A stretch of DNA of 64,000 nucleotides, taken from contig NZ_AVCS01000016.1 of assembly GCF_000498495.1 (NCBI RefSeq), positions 19,337-83,336 on the forward strand, in the 5' to 3' direction. Below the pieces are notes generated by a model. It saw only the letters and a program-made list of their open reading frames with translations, made no database searches and was not told the DNA's origin. The position numbers and the translations under genes are program-made. Below are positions 23,731-33,970 of the stretch, piece by piece (within the stretch, counting starts at the first letter, position 1; each line of letters opens with the position of its first letter). This DNA is from Flavobacterium enshiense DK69 (GTDB lineage: Bacteria; Bacteroidota; Bacteroidia; Flavobacteriales; Flavobacteriaceae).

Positions 23731-25398
23731 ATGAATGGTTTTAGAGTAAAAACAGCAACTCTAGCCAATAATTTGACATCAACTAATTTAACAGAAAAGG
23801 TCATGGAAAAAAAACAATGTAACAAACAGTTAGATAAAAATCACTTTGTCAACGTGAATCCCTATGGGACTTTGAAACCCTATAAACCGATACTTGTTGG
23901 TCCTGACATCAGCAAAATACAAACTTCATATACGGATGTTGATGCAATGTTTGAGACCATCAGAGCTGGAAACAAAAGGCATATTGCACTGTTTTTCCAC
24001 GGTGGTTTGGTTGGAGAATGCTCAGGCATGGCTGCTGCAGAGCGGTTCTATCATTTTTACAATGGTGTAAATGATGTATATCCTGTATCCTTTATATGGG
24101 AAACAGGTTTTGTTTCGTCTCTAATTGAATATGTAAAAGATGCTGTTGGCGACAGTTACTTTCAATCGATCTTTGGCGATGCTGCTTCTCGTATACTTAG
24201 TAAGCTAGGAATAAAAGTTCCAGGGATAACAGAGGATGAAGGTAAACCACATATCTCTTTCATAAAAACAAATGATTTTTTTTACATCGAGTCACAGCAA
24301 AAGATATTAGAAATAGAAACTGCAGCAGCTGGTTATAAACACCTGTCACTGGAAGAAATCGAAAAAGAACTTTTGTCAGAAACTAATCCGTTTGAACAGA
24401 AAGCTTTCCACTTGTATGAAATGAACAAGAATGCTTTAGTCTCCAACGAAGGATTCTTAGGAATAAACAACGTGATTTGGGCAGGTATAAAAGTGGCTGC
24501 TCGATGTATTTACCGCTTTGCACGCAAACGAGATCACGGCATTAAAGGAACGGTATTGGAAGAAACTTACAGACAGATCAAAGTAGGTAATTTTGTCAGT
24601 GTAGAAAAAACAGCTATCGGAATTTGGGACCAAATGAAACAACAAGCAGCTTCAATGTGGAAGAGCAACGATCACAAAAAAGGTGATGACCAATTCGCAG
24701 GAAGATACTTTTGGGATAAACTGTCAGAATACACAAAAGAAGTGCAAAAACAAGGAGGGAATGTGGTAATTGAATTGGTAGCACATAGTGCTGGAGCGAT
24801 TGCTATATGCGAGCTATTTGACATGCTCAAAAAAAACAATAACCTTTATGGGCACATTACGTTTAACAATGTATTGTTTATGGCCCCGGCTGTCAAGTGC
24901 GACCTATTTTACGAAACAGTGATGCCTATGAAGAATCGTTATAACAGATTCAGAATGTTTACAATGCATATGGACTTCGAACGTAAAGATATTTTGATTG
25001 ATGAAAAATATCTTCACTGGGTATACCCTCTTTCTCTGTTATATCTCGTATCAGGCTTATGCGAAGATGGCGACAAATGGTTTGATGAAGATGTAAAAGG
25101 CGACACCTGCTTACTTGGGTTGGATCAACACATTTGTGGCAAAAGCCCCTATACTGAATATGAAATAATGGAAGAAATACATAACTTTCTTTTTGAAAAT
25201 GGAGAATACAAAAACCGGATTGCACTGGTACCTTCAGCAAAGGAAGCCCCAATAGGATACCGAGGAAAAGCTGAGGATCATGGTTTTTTCGATAATGATG
25301 GGGATGACAGGGAAGAGAAAAATACAATAAGTGATTCAATAAGAGAGAGCATCACCCACTTATTCAAGGAAATTGAAATTGATACAAATGTATTATAA
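23731..25398 (+). CDS. Atypical alpha/beta hydrolase, cytosolic
   Basis: The product is 555 residues with no signal peptide. ATG 23731 has an AAGGA box six bases upstream; ATG 23803 is an alternative. ALFFHGGLVGE (87-96) forms the oxyanion-type HGG loop. ELVAHSAGAIAI places the nucleophile elbow at Ser353 (A-x-S-x-G, with Ala instead of the usual first Gly). A 220-residue insertion, mostly helical, separates these two elements. NVLFMAPAVKCDLFY is a following core strand, and a catalytic His is likely in ECLQH/DQHICGK or later. Lipase-like proteins of this sort accompany nuclease or protease effectors in some defence loci; that role here is inferred from its neighbour. Confidence 0.75.
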   Translation: MNGFRVKTATLANNLTSTNLTEKVMEKKQCNKQLDKNHFVNVNPYGTLKPYKPILVGPDISKIQTSYTDVDAMFETIRAGNKRHIALFFHGGLVGECSGMAAAERFYHFYNGVNDVYPVSFIWETGFVSSLIEYVKDAVGDSYFQSIFGDAASRILSKLGIKVPGITEDEGKPHISFIKTNDFFYIESQQKILEIETAAAGYKHLSLEEIEKELLSETNPFEQKAFHLYEMNKNALVSNEGFLGINNVIWAGIKVAARCIYRFARKRDHGIKGTVLEETYRQIKVGNFVSVEKTAIGIWDQMKQQAASMWKSNDHKKGDDQFAGRYFWDKLSEYTKEVQKQGGNVVIELVAHSAGAIAICELFDMLKKNNNLYGHITFNNVLFMAPAVKCDLFYETVMPMKNRYNRFRMFTMHMDFERKDILIDEKYLHWVYPLSLLYLVSGLCEDGDKWFDEDVKGDTCLLGLDQHICGKSPYTEYEIMEEIHNFLFENGEYKNRIALVPSAKEAPIGYRGKAEDHGFFDNDGDDREEKNTISDSIRESITHLFKEIEIDTNVL

Positions 25399-25716
25399 AA
25401 AGTGTCTTTCATAGGAGACTAATATGCAAACATCGGGTATAAAGTCGCTACTGAACTTTAGTAATCAATTGATTTTTTATTGGGCTTGAATTCCCCATCG
25501 GAAAACACAAGTCCAAAGAACACATAACCGTTAATAAAATCAAAGTCAGTTTCGTTAAGAAGATTTCCTTTAACCACAGGAGTTAGGATAATTTCGAAAC
25601 TGACGTTGTTATTTTGTGTTATGTATGGCAAGGCTTAATGATTTCGATGCTAACTCCCTCAAATAAGAACGCCGCTTCGAGGACCTCAGCCCCGACCTAG
25701 CTCGCAAAATGAAAAC
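25399..25716. other. Boundary intergenic region
   Basis: It contains the gene fragment at 25458-25634 and otherwise unique DNA. None of the left-region repeats is clearly present beyond this point. Confidence 0.45.
25458..25634 (-). pseudogene. C-terminal gene fragment
   Basis: On the minus strand a 58-codon open stretch ends in TAA at 25458. It reads like genuine protein, with FEIILTPVVKGNLLNET, FDFINGYVFFGLVFSDG and EFKPNKKSIDY. The frame is closed by a stop directly upstream, with no start codon and no upstream part in any frame. It looks like the remnant tail of a secreted or outer-membrane protein gene whose front has been lost. It sits exactly at the boundary between the accessory region and the glycan genes. 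Confidence 0.45.
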
Positions 25717-27189
25717 CTATTTCTTCCCAAAAAGTGATTTCGGCATCACCTCTTTCAGCGGAATAATTTTGAACATTTGATTGCCCAATGCAAAAATCAC
25801 AAAGGCAACAGCCGGTTTGTAGCAAAGCGTAATAAACTTATTTTCAAAATCAGGCAAGAATTTCCCAACGACAAGAACAACAATCAAAAGTCCCAAAACA
25901 TAAAGATACTTGCTGCTAAACGGATGCACACCAAACTTTTTGTAATTGAATCCTATTTTAATCAGGTTATAAACCGTTAATGAAATGGATGTGGCTATAG
26001 CTACCCCGGTAATTCCCATTTTGAAGATCAGAAGGAAAATCAGGTTATTTATTATTGTCAGTAAAGCCAAAGCGATCGTGGTCGTATTGTTGAATTTATA
26101 ATATTTGGAATTCGTAATGATGTAACCGTTGAATCCGGTGGCTAAATCAAACAAGAGCGCAAAGCCCAGGATATATACAACCGGAAGACCTTGTGCCAAT
26201 TCGCTGCCGTTTTTCATCAATCCGAACAAATCTTCAATACCGGACGCGACCAACCCAAACAAAACCGCTCCCATGGTAAACAAATACAAGGAAGTTTTAT
26301 GGTGCAGGGATTTTAAATCGGCCATGTTGTTTTCCTCGATGTACTTTGCAATGATAGGGGCCGAAATCGTATACACTCCCAGAGCAGGGACAGTAATCAT
26401 GCGCACCAGATTGGCGGAAGTGTTGTATATGGCCAATTGAGAGAAATCGTCAATAAACTCACCTATCATAAAAGCGTCGATATTTAACGCTACAATTGAA
26501 CCCAAGCTCCCAAAGAACGTGTAAAATGAGTACTGCATCAGTTCCTTCTGGAAATTGTTCTCTTTTAGGAAGGCGAATGATGTCTTCCCAGTGAATCGGT
26601 CCAGACGCTGTACGTAAAAGAACATCCCGACAAGTGCCAGCACGAAAAACAACACTACAATCCAAATCGCTGTAGCGGCTTCCACTTTCAAAAAGAAATA
26701 TATGCCAAAAGCAAAAATCAAACCTAATTTCGGGAAAACGTTTTCGAAAATATTGGGAACAACAATTCGCTTTTTAATCGAAATAAAACGCGAAAACAGT
26801 TGAATCAATGCCAAACACAACATCACCGGAAAAATGTATTCTCCAAAGGCATAAAACTGGGTTTGTCTGATTTGTTCTATAAAATAAGACAGTCCCCAAA
26901 ACAAAAGGGCGACAATCACAAAATTCCTGATAATAAACCAAATGGAATACTTCAAAAGATTGTGCTGGTTTTGCGACTGCTCCATTTTAGGGTAAAAGCG
27001 AACATTGGCGTGCATGATTCCAAATGTCACCAGTGGTAAAGCAAGCAAAGCGGTGGGTAAAATGTATTGTATTTTCCCGGCAAAATCCAAATCATGCGGA
27101 TATAAGAAAACCGTCGACAGGATACCTATCAACGTACTGAAATAGCCTACGATGCTGTATTTTAAACTTTGACGCGCGACAACACTCAT
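25717..27189 (-). CDS. Polysaccharide flippase (MOP/Wzx-like)
   Basis: The product is 490 residues with about 14 hydrophobic segments spread along the whole chain, as in Wzx/MATE-like exporters. It starts with RQSLKYSIVGYFSTLIGILSTVFLYP, typical of lipopolysaccharide/exopolysaccharide flippases. It should move lipid-linked glycans across the inner membrane. It is the last gene of a run with the FkbM methyltransferase and glycosyltransferase on the same strand, 145 bp away. Together they point to O-antigen, capsule or a glycosylation pathway. Confidence 0.85.
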   Translation of the reverse strand: MSVVARQSLKYSIVGYFSTLIGILSTVFLYPHDLDFAGKIQYILPTALLALPLVTFGIMHANVRFYPKMEQSQNQHNLLKYSIWFIIRNFVIVALLFWGLSYFIEQIRQTQFYAFGEYIFPVMLCLALIQLFSRFISIKKRIVVPNIFENVFPKLGLIFAFGIYFFLKVEAATAIWIVVLFFVLALVGMFFYVQRLDRFTGKTSFAFLKENNFQKELMQYSFYTFFGSLGSIVALNIDAFMIGEFIDDFSQLAIYNTSANLVRMITVPALGVYTISAPIIAKYIEENNMADLKSLHHKTSLYLFTMGAVLFGLVASGIEDLFGLMKNGSELAQGLPVVYILGFALLFDLATGFNGYIITNSKYYKFNNTTTIALALLTIINNLIFLLIFKMGITGVAIATSISLTVYNLIKIGFNYKKFGVHPFSSKYLYVLGLLIVVLVVGKFLPDFENKFITLCYKPAVAFVIFALGNQMFKIIPLKEVMPKSLFGKK

Positions 27190-27333
27190 GTTACGAAAAT
27201 TCCATTTTTAAATTACCCTAGAAGTCCTAAAGTCTTTAAAAGATCAGTTTTATTAGATACAATATTAAACTTATCCCTTTTCTCTTCTCCCTTATCACTT
27301 ATCCCTTTTCCCTCTTCACTCTTGATTCTTCAC

Positions 27334-28098
27334 TCAATTCGGAATAAAAATAAAATTATTAATATATCGGTTAAAATCGTTCAGGTATTCGTCTTTCTGG
27401 AAATCGGCCATTTGTTTGTAATCAAACGGAACGGTTTTCAGGGTTTTTCTATCGAAGTAAAACACTTCATAACCAAAACCTTTTATGTACTCAAAAATTT
27501 CGTGTATTGGATAATGGGCGTGGCGCAATTCAATTTCTATGATAAAAATCGGTTTGATGGTTTTCAGGATATTTTCGCAACCTTTTACCGAATCAAATTC
27601 ATGACCTTCCACATCGATTTTCACTACATCGATTTTCGAAAGGTTTTTCTCCTTTGCAAATCCATCCAAAGTCACCATTTGAATTTCGACTTTCTCCACA
27701 TCCTCTCCCATCGCTTCCAACGAGGCACGCGTATCCTGCAGCCCATTACCTTTTTTCGGAATGTTCAAGACAGCTGTTCCTGATTTTGACGAAACGGCAA
27801 ACGGATAAATCTCTGCTTTCGTAAATAATGGTTTGATGTAATTCACCAGGCTTTTGTTGGGTTCAAAACCGATTACTCTCCCGTTCGCAACCACCTTTTC
27901 TGCCTGATACAGATAAATCCCTTTGTTGGTTCCGATATCGATAAACACCGAATCCGATTTCAGGATTTGCTGTATGTACAACAACTCGGGTTCGCATTTG
28001 TAATTCCCGGTTGTCAAAGAATCCAATGTTTTGTAATAACGCTTTTTGTATAACGACGGCCAGAACTGATAGGCCAGATTGATTAAGAGTTTCAGCAT
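27334..28098 (-). CDS. FkbM family methyltransferase
   Basis: The product is 254 residues. SVFIDIGTNKGIYLYQAEKVV is the SAM-binding motif, and KIDVVKIDVEGHEFDSVKGC is the FkbM-specific KIDVEGxE signature. Such enzymes O-methylate sugars or polyketides. Its position 3 bp after a glycosyltransferase gene suggests methylation of a surface glycan. The C-terminus is complete. Confidence 0.88.
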   Translation of the reverse strand: MLKLLINLAYQFWPSLYKKRYYKTLDSLTTGNYKCEPELLYIQQILKSDSVFIDIGTNKGIYLYQAEKVVANGRVIGFEPNKSLVNYIKPLFTKAEIYPFAVSSKSGTAVLNIPKKGNGLQDTRASLEAMGEDVEKVEIQMVTLDGFAKEKNLSKIDVVKIDVEGHEFDSVKGCENILKTIKPIFIIEIELRHAHYPIHEIFEYIKGFGYEVFYFDRKTLKTVPFDYKQMADFQKDEYLNDFNRYINNFIFIPN

Positions 28099-28101
28099 TT
28101 T

Positions 28102-29235
28102 CTATGAGTTTGCCAATTGCAACAATTGGTTTTCGAGATTATTTTTTACACTTTCAAAAGTATATTGCTCCAAATACGGTTGCAATTTTTCGTATTCCGA
28201 TGAAAGTTGTGCAATAGTAAGGTTGTTTAAAATGGTTTCCAAATCCGACGCATTTTTATAGTACAGATTGTGCCAGTTCATTTTTGGATATGACGTTGGA
28301 AATAAACCTATTTTTCCGTTGTAAATGCAATCACCTTCGCTGCCACTGACTTTGGTTTTTCCATAAACCTCATCCACCCAATAAAACGACGTTTCGCTTT
28401 TAATCGGACACAGCAACAAATGGGCTTTAGCAACCGTTCTGCTGTATTCTTCCCACGGAATAAACTGATTATAATGGGTAATGGCAATAGCAGCATCGCA
28501 TTGCTTCTGTAAGGATTCAAGCTGCCCTAACACGATATCGTTTTCAGGTTTTCCCAAAAAAGTAAAATGAAGTTTTGATTTCGGATGAAGTTTTGGCAAT
28601 ACCGAAAGTAACATCGTAAAATCTTTGCGTTTGTTGGAAACATTGCCGGGCATTACAATATTGATGGTGTCCGATGACGGAAGAGTGCTTGACTGACAGT
28701 AATTCATCTGAACGACTTGAGTTCGGTCTGCATACCTGCTTTTTCCAGCAACCTCATCCTGCAGACTTTTCGACAAAACTCCGAATCGGTATGCTTTCAA
28801 AATCAGTTTTCGGTTTGAACCGACATTTTCTTTAAGGTACAACTTCAGAAAATACGTCAACCGCTCTTTTTCACCAAAAATATTCCGTATTGAAATCCCT
28901 TTAAAAAAAAGACTGAAGTTGAGATTATGCAGCAAACACAGCGTAGGCTTTTGTTCAAAAACCGCTTTATATTGTTCGAAATTGCGATGAAAGGTATTTA
29001 CAACTACTGCATCAAAATTGCGCACAGGAATTTCCAAAACCGATTTCACAACGGTGATTAATTCCTTAGGAATACTGCTGAGTTTGTGCAGCACTTTTTC
29101 GTGGACAAAAAACTCAAATTCAATTTGACTCATCTCCTTCAACAATAAGTACCACTGCTCCAGCAAGGCTGAATGGGTTTCCATTTCGATAAAGGCGAAT
29201 CGTTTCTTTTCCACTGAACAATTTTCTAATCCCAC
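28102..29235 (-). CDS. Glycosyltransferase (GT-B type)
   Basis: The product is 377 residues from a GTG start. The central NIVMPGNVSNKRKDFTMLLSVLP and LHFTFLGKPEND segments resemble the linker and C-terminal Rossmann half of GT-B enzymes. The GT4-type E-x7-E motif is not obvious, and FYWVDEVYGKTKVSGSEGDCIYNGKIGLFP occupies the donor-site region. It is upstream of and almost touching the FkbM gene, so they are co-transcribed. Sugar specificity is unknown. The GTG start and divergence from the GT2 gene place promoters in the 98-bp gap. Confidence 0.72.
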   Translation of the reverse strand: MGLENCSVEKKRFAFIEMETHSALLEQWYLLLKEMSQIEFEFFVHEKVLHKLSSIPKELITVVKSVLEIPVRNFDAVVVNTFHRNFEQYKAVFEQKPTLCLLHNLNFSLFFKGISIRNIFGEKERLTYFLKLYLKENVGSNRKLILKAYRFGVLSKSLQDEVAGKSRYADRTQVVQMNYCQSSTLPSSDTINIVMPGNVSNKRKDFTMLLSVLPKLHPKSKLHFTFLGKPENDIVLGQLESLQKQCDAAIAITHYNQFIPWEEYSRTVAKAHLLLCPIKSETSFYWVDEVYGKTKVSGSEGDCIYNGKIGLFPTSYPKMNWHNLYYKNASDLETILNNLTIAQLSSEYEKLQPYLEQYTFESVKNNLENQLLQLANS

Positions 29236-29333
29236 AAAAATAAAGATATTTCCTCTTTAAATTTGATTATTCAAAGGAAACAAGTTACTCAACATAAAAT
29301 TTATGTACGTTTGTATATTCCTTTGGTACAATT

Positions 29334-30182
29334 ATGAGATATTACATTGTAATTCCTTCGCATAACGAAGAAAAATTCATGGCGCTGACACTTGAATCGT
29401 TGGTAAAGCAAACCGTATTACCTTCAAAAGTGGTGGTCGTAAATGATAATTCGACGGATCGGACTGCCGAAATAGTTCAGGCTTTCGCCGAAGAACATTC
29501 GTGGATTTCATTGGTAAACAAAACCTCGGAGGCGATTCATTTACCGGGAAGCAAGGTGATTCAGGCCTTTCAGAAGGGATTTGAAACCGTCGACCAAAAC
29601 TACGACCTCATCGTTAAGGCCGACGCCGATTTGATTTTTCCCGAAAACTATTTTGAAACGATTATCAAACATTTTGAAAGCGATGAACAAATCGGAATGG
29701 CGGGCGGATTTGCCTACATCGAGAAAAACGGCGATTGGATTTTAGAAAGTCTGACAGACAAAGACCACATCCGAGGCGCTTTCAAAGCCTACCGAAAAAA
29801 CTGTTTTGAAAAGATTGGTGGACTCAAACCGGCCATGGGTTGGGACACCGTGGACGAACTGCTGTGTAAATTCTACAACTGGAAAGTGATTACCGACGAA
29901 TCCCTGAAAGTAAAACACCTGAAACCCACCGGAGCAAACTACAACCAAGCCTCCCGCTACAAACAGGGCGAAGCATTCTATACTTTAGGCTACGGCTTTT
30001 TCATAACGTCAATTGCTTCCCTAAAACTGGCGATGCGCAAAGGGAAACCGCTTTTGTTTTTGGATTACATCAAAGGGTTCTGGAAGGCAAAATCGGAGAA
30101 CAAAACCATGTTGGTTACACCGGAACAGGCAAAATTTGTGCGTAGCTATCGCTGGAAAAAAATGAAAGAAAAGCTGTTTTAA
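29334..30182 (+). CDS. Family 2 glycosyltransferase
   Basis: The product is 282 residues. YYIVIPSHNEEKFMALTLESLVKQ begins the GT-A fold. VVVNDNSTDRTAEI and KADADLIFPENY (DxD metal site near 98-100) are GT2 hallmarks, followed by GWDTVDELLCKF, the acceptor-site ED-type region. It is probably cytosolic and uses a nucleotide sugar. It is divergent from the GT-B/FkbM/flippase run but likely part of the same glycan pathway. A terminator follows at 30233. Confidence 0.9.
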   Translation: MRYYIVIPSHNEEKFMALTLESLVKQTVLPSKVVVVNDNSTDRTAEIVQAFAEEHSWISLVNKTSEAIHLPGSKVIQAFQKGFETVDQNYDLIVKADADLIFPENYFETIIKHFESDEQIGMAGGFAYIEKNGDWILESLTDKDHIRGAFKAYRKNCFEKIGGLKPAMGWDTVDELLCKFYNWKVITDESLKVKHLKPTGANYNQASRYKQGEAFYTLGYGFFITSIASLKLAMRKGKPLLFLDYIKGFWKAKSENKTMLVTPEQAKFVRSYRWKKMKEKLF

Positions 30183-30232
30183 CAAAACACCTTGTTCCAT
30201 CAAGTATTTATTCTTTACAGATTTAGAGAAAT

Positions 30233-30262
30233 AAAAAAAGCCTCATTTGTATGAGGCTTTTT
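30233..30262. terminator. Bidirectional terminator
   Basis: AGCCTCATTTGTATGAGGCT is flanked by A-run and T-run between the convergent GT2 gene and the delta-60-repeat gene. Confidence 0.88.
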
Positions 30263-30267
30263 CTTTG

Positions 30268-33200
30268 CTATTTCTTTATGAATTTCGTGTTAGAAGTTCC
30301 TTTATCGGAATTTATTTTTACAAAATAATTCCCTGACGCTAAATTTGAAACGTCTATTGTTGATGTGTTTTTCGCATTCGGAATCACCATCATTAATTGC
30401 CCCATGACATTATAAATATGAATCGAAGTAATTTCAATATCTTCTTTCTTGCTAATATTTAAAACATCGCTCACTGGATTAGGATACAGACTTAAGTAAT
30501 TCGCAAATGAAAAGTCCTGATTACTCAACGATTGAATGGTTGTTGCATACGTATTTGTGACAATCGGATAATTGTAATCAAAGTAAATGCTTGCTCCATT
30601 GCTAAAAGTATCTCCGGAAACCAATGTAGATTTCGTTTTAATTTTGAAAGCTACATAACCATCATTGGTTGCATCTGCAAAAGGGAGATTGATGTTTTCA
30701 AACACAAATTCTACTTTATTACCTTCTGATATTTTAGTGGTAAACAAATGACTCCCATTAATCGGAATCAATGTATTAATATCAAACTTATTTGTGTCAA
30801 TATAATCCCTAACGGTGATGTTTTGAGCCGGATACGTTCCCGTATTTTCAAAGCGAATCACATAATGAACGTACCCGCCTACTTTATCAAGACCCACTAT
30901 ATTTCCTTGCAAACAGGTTTTGTCATTTGGATCGTATGAGTTTACAACGGTTTGGTTTAAAGCAAAAGTGTTATCGTTCGGTGTCTCGTCTGTCAGCACA
31001 GATGTGACATTAGCTGTGTAATTTAAAATACTGCCTCCGTTTAATGGCGGTGTTTCCGTTGGGGTGTTCAAATTCAAAGTTAGAACAATCTCCCTCGTTT
31101 CATTAAGATTCAAGTTAGCAAAATTCCAAGACAATGTATTGACAGTTTGACTTGAAGCAACTGGAGTCGATAATACTACATCTAAAACCGCATCGTTAAA
31201 AGTTAAATTTATTGTACCTGACTGAACCTGGTTACCTTTGTTTTTATAAATCAATTTATATTTCGCATCGAAGCCTGGTCTTGCTGGCGTTATTGGCAAT
31301 AATGCCACTTCAAGATCCGGATGATTACCGTTTGGAGTGACACAGAAATCCTGTACCAACGAACTTGTTTGTGTTGGAAAATCAACAGTTACGCTGGATG
31401 GACTTACTGTAAAATAGGCTGGGTTTTCTAAAATTGGGGTAATAACAGTTATCCCATTTTTCACCCCAAATTTAAAATCTCCATTCGAGTTTGCATAATA
31501 ATCAAAATCAGATGCAGGCGAATCTACCGCCAATTTTAAGTTAGAAAAATTCACATCATTTATATCACATCCATTTACATTCAAATCCAATCTGTTTTTC
31601 CCTTGAACAGCATTAAATTCTTCCCCAAGTAATCGTACAATGCCAGTAACAGAAACACCGTTATACTTTTTAAAAGATCCTGACAAAATAATCTTCCCAT
31701 CATTTTGAAGGAGTACTTGACAGCCATTGTCCAATGTAGAAGTCATAAATGAAGCATCGTTGCTTCCATTACTATTTAATCTTTTAAGAATTTTTTGGTT
31801 ACCGTTTAAATCTGCTGACAAAATTACTTTACCATCTGGCTGCAAAGCAAAATCCCAAATAAAACTAGAATATCCACTCATTGGCAGCATGGTAAATGAA
31901 GTATCCAAAACACCATTTGAATTGTATTTCTCTAATATGTCATTATTATTCACTCTCTTTAAAAGAAAATACTTCCCATCTGATAATACTTTTAACCAAG
32001 ACCGTATACCACTAATCTGGACTGGAGCAAAAGTAACATCTAGCGTACCGTCACTATTAATCCTCCTTAATTTGCTATTATTATTCAAATTTGTTAATAC
32101 TAAAATTTTACCATCACTTAAAAGAGCATATCCTGTAATAATCTCTCCCGAAACAGCTGCAGCTAAATTATTATTAAAAGCCAAATCATTTGCTCCATTT
32201 GAGGTCATACGCATGAGATTACGAATTGGTAATACCTGCCCATTGTAATATCGAAAATCTCCAGAAACTAAAAGTTTACCATCATTTTGTAGACATACCC
32301 CAACTGAACTAGGACTAGTGTATGCTGCATCATAATCAAATCCTGAACCGGTTGAGAAAGTCGTATCTTTTGATCCGTCAGCATTCAATTTGACAATTTG
32401 TTGAATCAGTTGGTTATTAAAATAAAAAGTGCGTCCTGTCAAATAAACTTTATTATTGGAATCGACAGCAACAGAATAAGCATTATCACTATACATCGTG
32501 CTTTCTAACCCTGTTTGCCCTCCAAAATTGAAAGTTGTATCTAACTCTCCATTCGTATTTAACCGAAGCAGCCAATATCTTTTAGTACCATTATACATCG
32601 TAAAATCACCCAACAATAGAAGTTTACCATCCGATTGCATTGTTATTGATGAAACAAAACCGTTCAACCCTTTAGTAATGTTACGAATTGCAGTGTCAAT
32701 TGTTCCGTCGCTATTGAGTTTCATGTATCCGTCTACTGCATTTCCATTATAGACTCCAAAATCACCCAACACATTTATTTTATCATTGAAAATAAATGAA
32801 AAATACTTCATAGCCGAATTGTCACCCCCAAAACCATTACCTACATTAAATGTATTATCGACACTTCCATCAGGATTAACCCTTACAACACCACGTTTAT
32901 TTATTCCATTATACTGGTTAAAGGGACCAAATAAAACTATTTTATTGTCCGCCTGAACAACAAAACTCTTAACACTACTGGACTCAAACATTCCATTACT
33001 AACATTTCCTACAAAAGTATTATCTACCGTTCCGTCTTGATTAATTTTCGCTAACCCTTTTTTAGAAACTCCATTAAGCGTTGTAAAATCACCTGCAATT
33101 AATAATTTCCCATCGCTTAATAATTCAGCATCATTTAAAGGCGCCATACCATCCACAATAACACTTGCAAACGCATCATCATTTGATCCATTTGCCTGCA

Positions 33201-33870
33201 ACAACCGATATCTACGAGCATTATATAAACTATTATCCTGTAGGTTAAGTAGTATTTTACCATTACTCAATACAAAAAAGGCCATCACATACTCTGTACT
33301 AGGTATATTTAGTACAAAAGAGTTATCAACGGAGCCATTAGAGTTTAATCTAAACAATAATCCAACTGCAATTCCATTAAAGTTACTATTGAAGTAATTT
33401 CCTTTTAAAAAAATTTTTCCATCCGAAAGCAAATCAACCCCTACTATGGAGGTCCCGTTGTATCCGGTCCCTCCCGAATTAAAACTTGTATCAATACTTC
33501 CGTCACCATTTAATCTTATCACGTTATCAACATCCTGACCATTATAAGTAGTGAAATCACCAACGACAATCACTTTCCCATCTGACTGTATTTCATAATC
33601 ATTTATGACACCGTTGAATCCTGAGCCAGTAGAAAAAGTATTATCATAGGTATTACCCTGAATCCTAAATAACCTATCATCAACACCTTGTAATTGGAGA
33701 AGTAATTTCCCATCTGGAAATTGTTTTGCATTTTTCACATTTTTTTCAACATAGAAATTATTATAAGGTAGATTAACTAGGTTAAAACTAGGATCGATGT
33801 CTGTAGCATTTTGAGAATAGCCAACAAAAACAATCAACAACAATAAAAGAAAGTATATTTTTTTCATCAT
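30268..33870 (-). CDS. Large delta-60-repeat protein with T9SS sorting domain
   Basis: The product is 1200 residues. A signal peptide is followed by about 14 repeats of the delta-60 (beta-propeller-like) type, each with a GDFTxYNG or similar element and an RLNxDGSxDxxF element, covering roughly residues 20-755. A region with a CARDB/DUF11-like domain (YKLIYKNKGNQVQSGTINL) and the conserved GGYVHYVIRFENTGTYPAQN block of Bacteroidota surface proteins follows. A type A sorting domain (LSLYPNPVSDVLNI, LASGNYFVKINS) ends the chain. It should be exported by the type IX system to the surface; adhesion or glycan binding is an inference. Confidence 0.88.
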   Translation of the reverse strand: MMKKIYFLLLLLIVFVGYSQNATDIDPSFNLVNLPYNNFYVEKNVKNAKQFPDGKLLLQLQGVDDRLFRIQGNTYDNTFSTGSGFNGVINDYEIQSDGKVIVVGDFTTYNGQDVDNVIRLNGDGSIDTSFNSGGTGYNGTSIVGVDLLSDGKIFLKGNYFNSNFNGIAVGLLFRLNSNGSVDNSFVLNIPSTEYVMAFFVLSNGKILLNLQDNSLYNARRYRLLQANGSNDDAFASVIVDGMAPLNDAELLSDGKLLIAGDFTTLNGVSKKGLAKINQDGTVDNTFVGNVSNGMFESSSVKSFVVQADNKIVLFGPFNQYNGINKRGVVRVNPDGSVDNTFNVGNGFGGDNSAMKYFSFIFNDKINVLGDFGVYNGNAVDGYMKLNSDGTIDTAIRNITKGLNGFVSSITMQSDGKLLLLGDFTMYNGTKRYWLLRLNTNGELDTTFNFGGQTGLESTMYSDNAYSVAVDSNNKVYLTGRTFYFNNQLIQQIVKLNADGSKDTTFSTGSGFDYDAAYTSPSSVGVCLQNDGKLLVSGDFRYYNGQVLPIRNLMRMTSNGANDLAFNNNLAAAVSGEIITGYALLSDGKILVLTNLNNNSKLRRINSDGTLDVTFAPVQISGIRSWLKVLSDGKYFLLKRVNNNDILEKYNSNGVLDTSFTMLPMSGYSSFIWDFALQPDGKVILSADLNGNQKILKRLNSNGSNDASFMTSTLDNGCQVLLQNDGKIILSGSFKKYNGVSVTGIVRLLGEEFNAVQGKNRLDLNVNGCDINDVNFSNLKLAVDSPASDFDYYANSNGDFKFGVKNGITVITPILENPAYFTVSPSSVTVDFPTQTSSLVQDFCVTPNGNHPDLEVALLPITPARPGFDAKYKLIYKNKGNQVQSGTINLTFNDAVLDVVLSTPVASSQTVNTLSWNFANLNLNETREIVLTLNLNTPTETPPLNGGSILNYTANVTSVLTDETPNDNTFALNQTVVNSYDPNDKTCLQGNIVGLDKVGGYVHYVIRFENTGTYPAQNITVRDYIDTNKFDINTLIPINGSHLFTTKISEGNKVEFVFENINLPFADATNDGYVAFKIKTKSTLVSGDTFSNGASIYFDYNYPIVTNTYATTIQSLSNQDFSFANYLSLYPNPVSDVLNISKKEDIEITSIHIYNVMGQLMMVIPNAKNTSTIDVSNLASGNYFVKINSDKGTSNTKFIKK

Positions 33871-33970
33871 AAAAACATTTTTGTGACAAAAATAATATTT
33901 TCAAACCTGTTATTGTTATTTTTTCACAAATAAATACTTACAAATAAAAATGAACTAGTTCGATATCAAC

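Noticed and set aside
1..25700. Insertion sequence or prophage
   Set aside because: No transposase, integrase or phage structural gene is recognisable on either strand.
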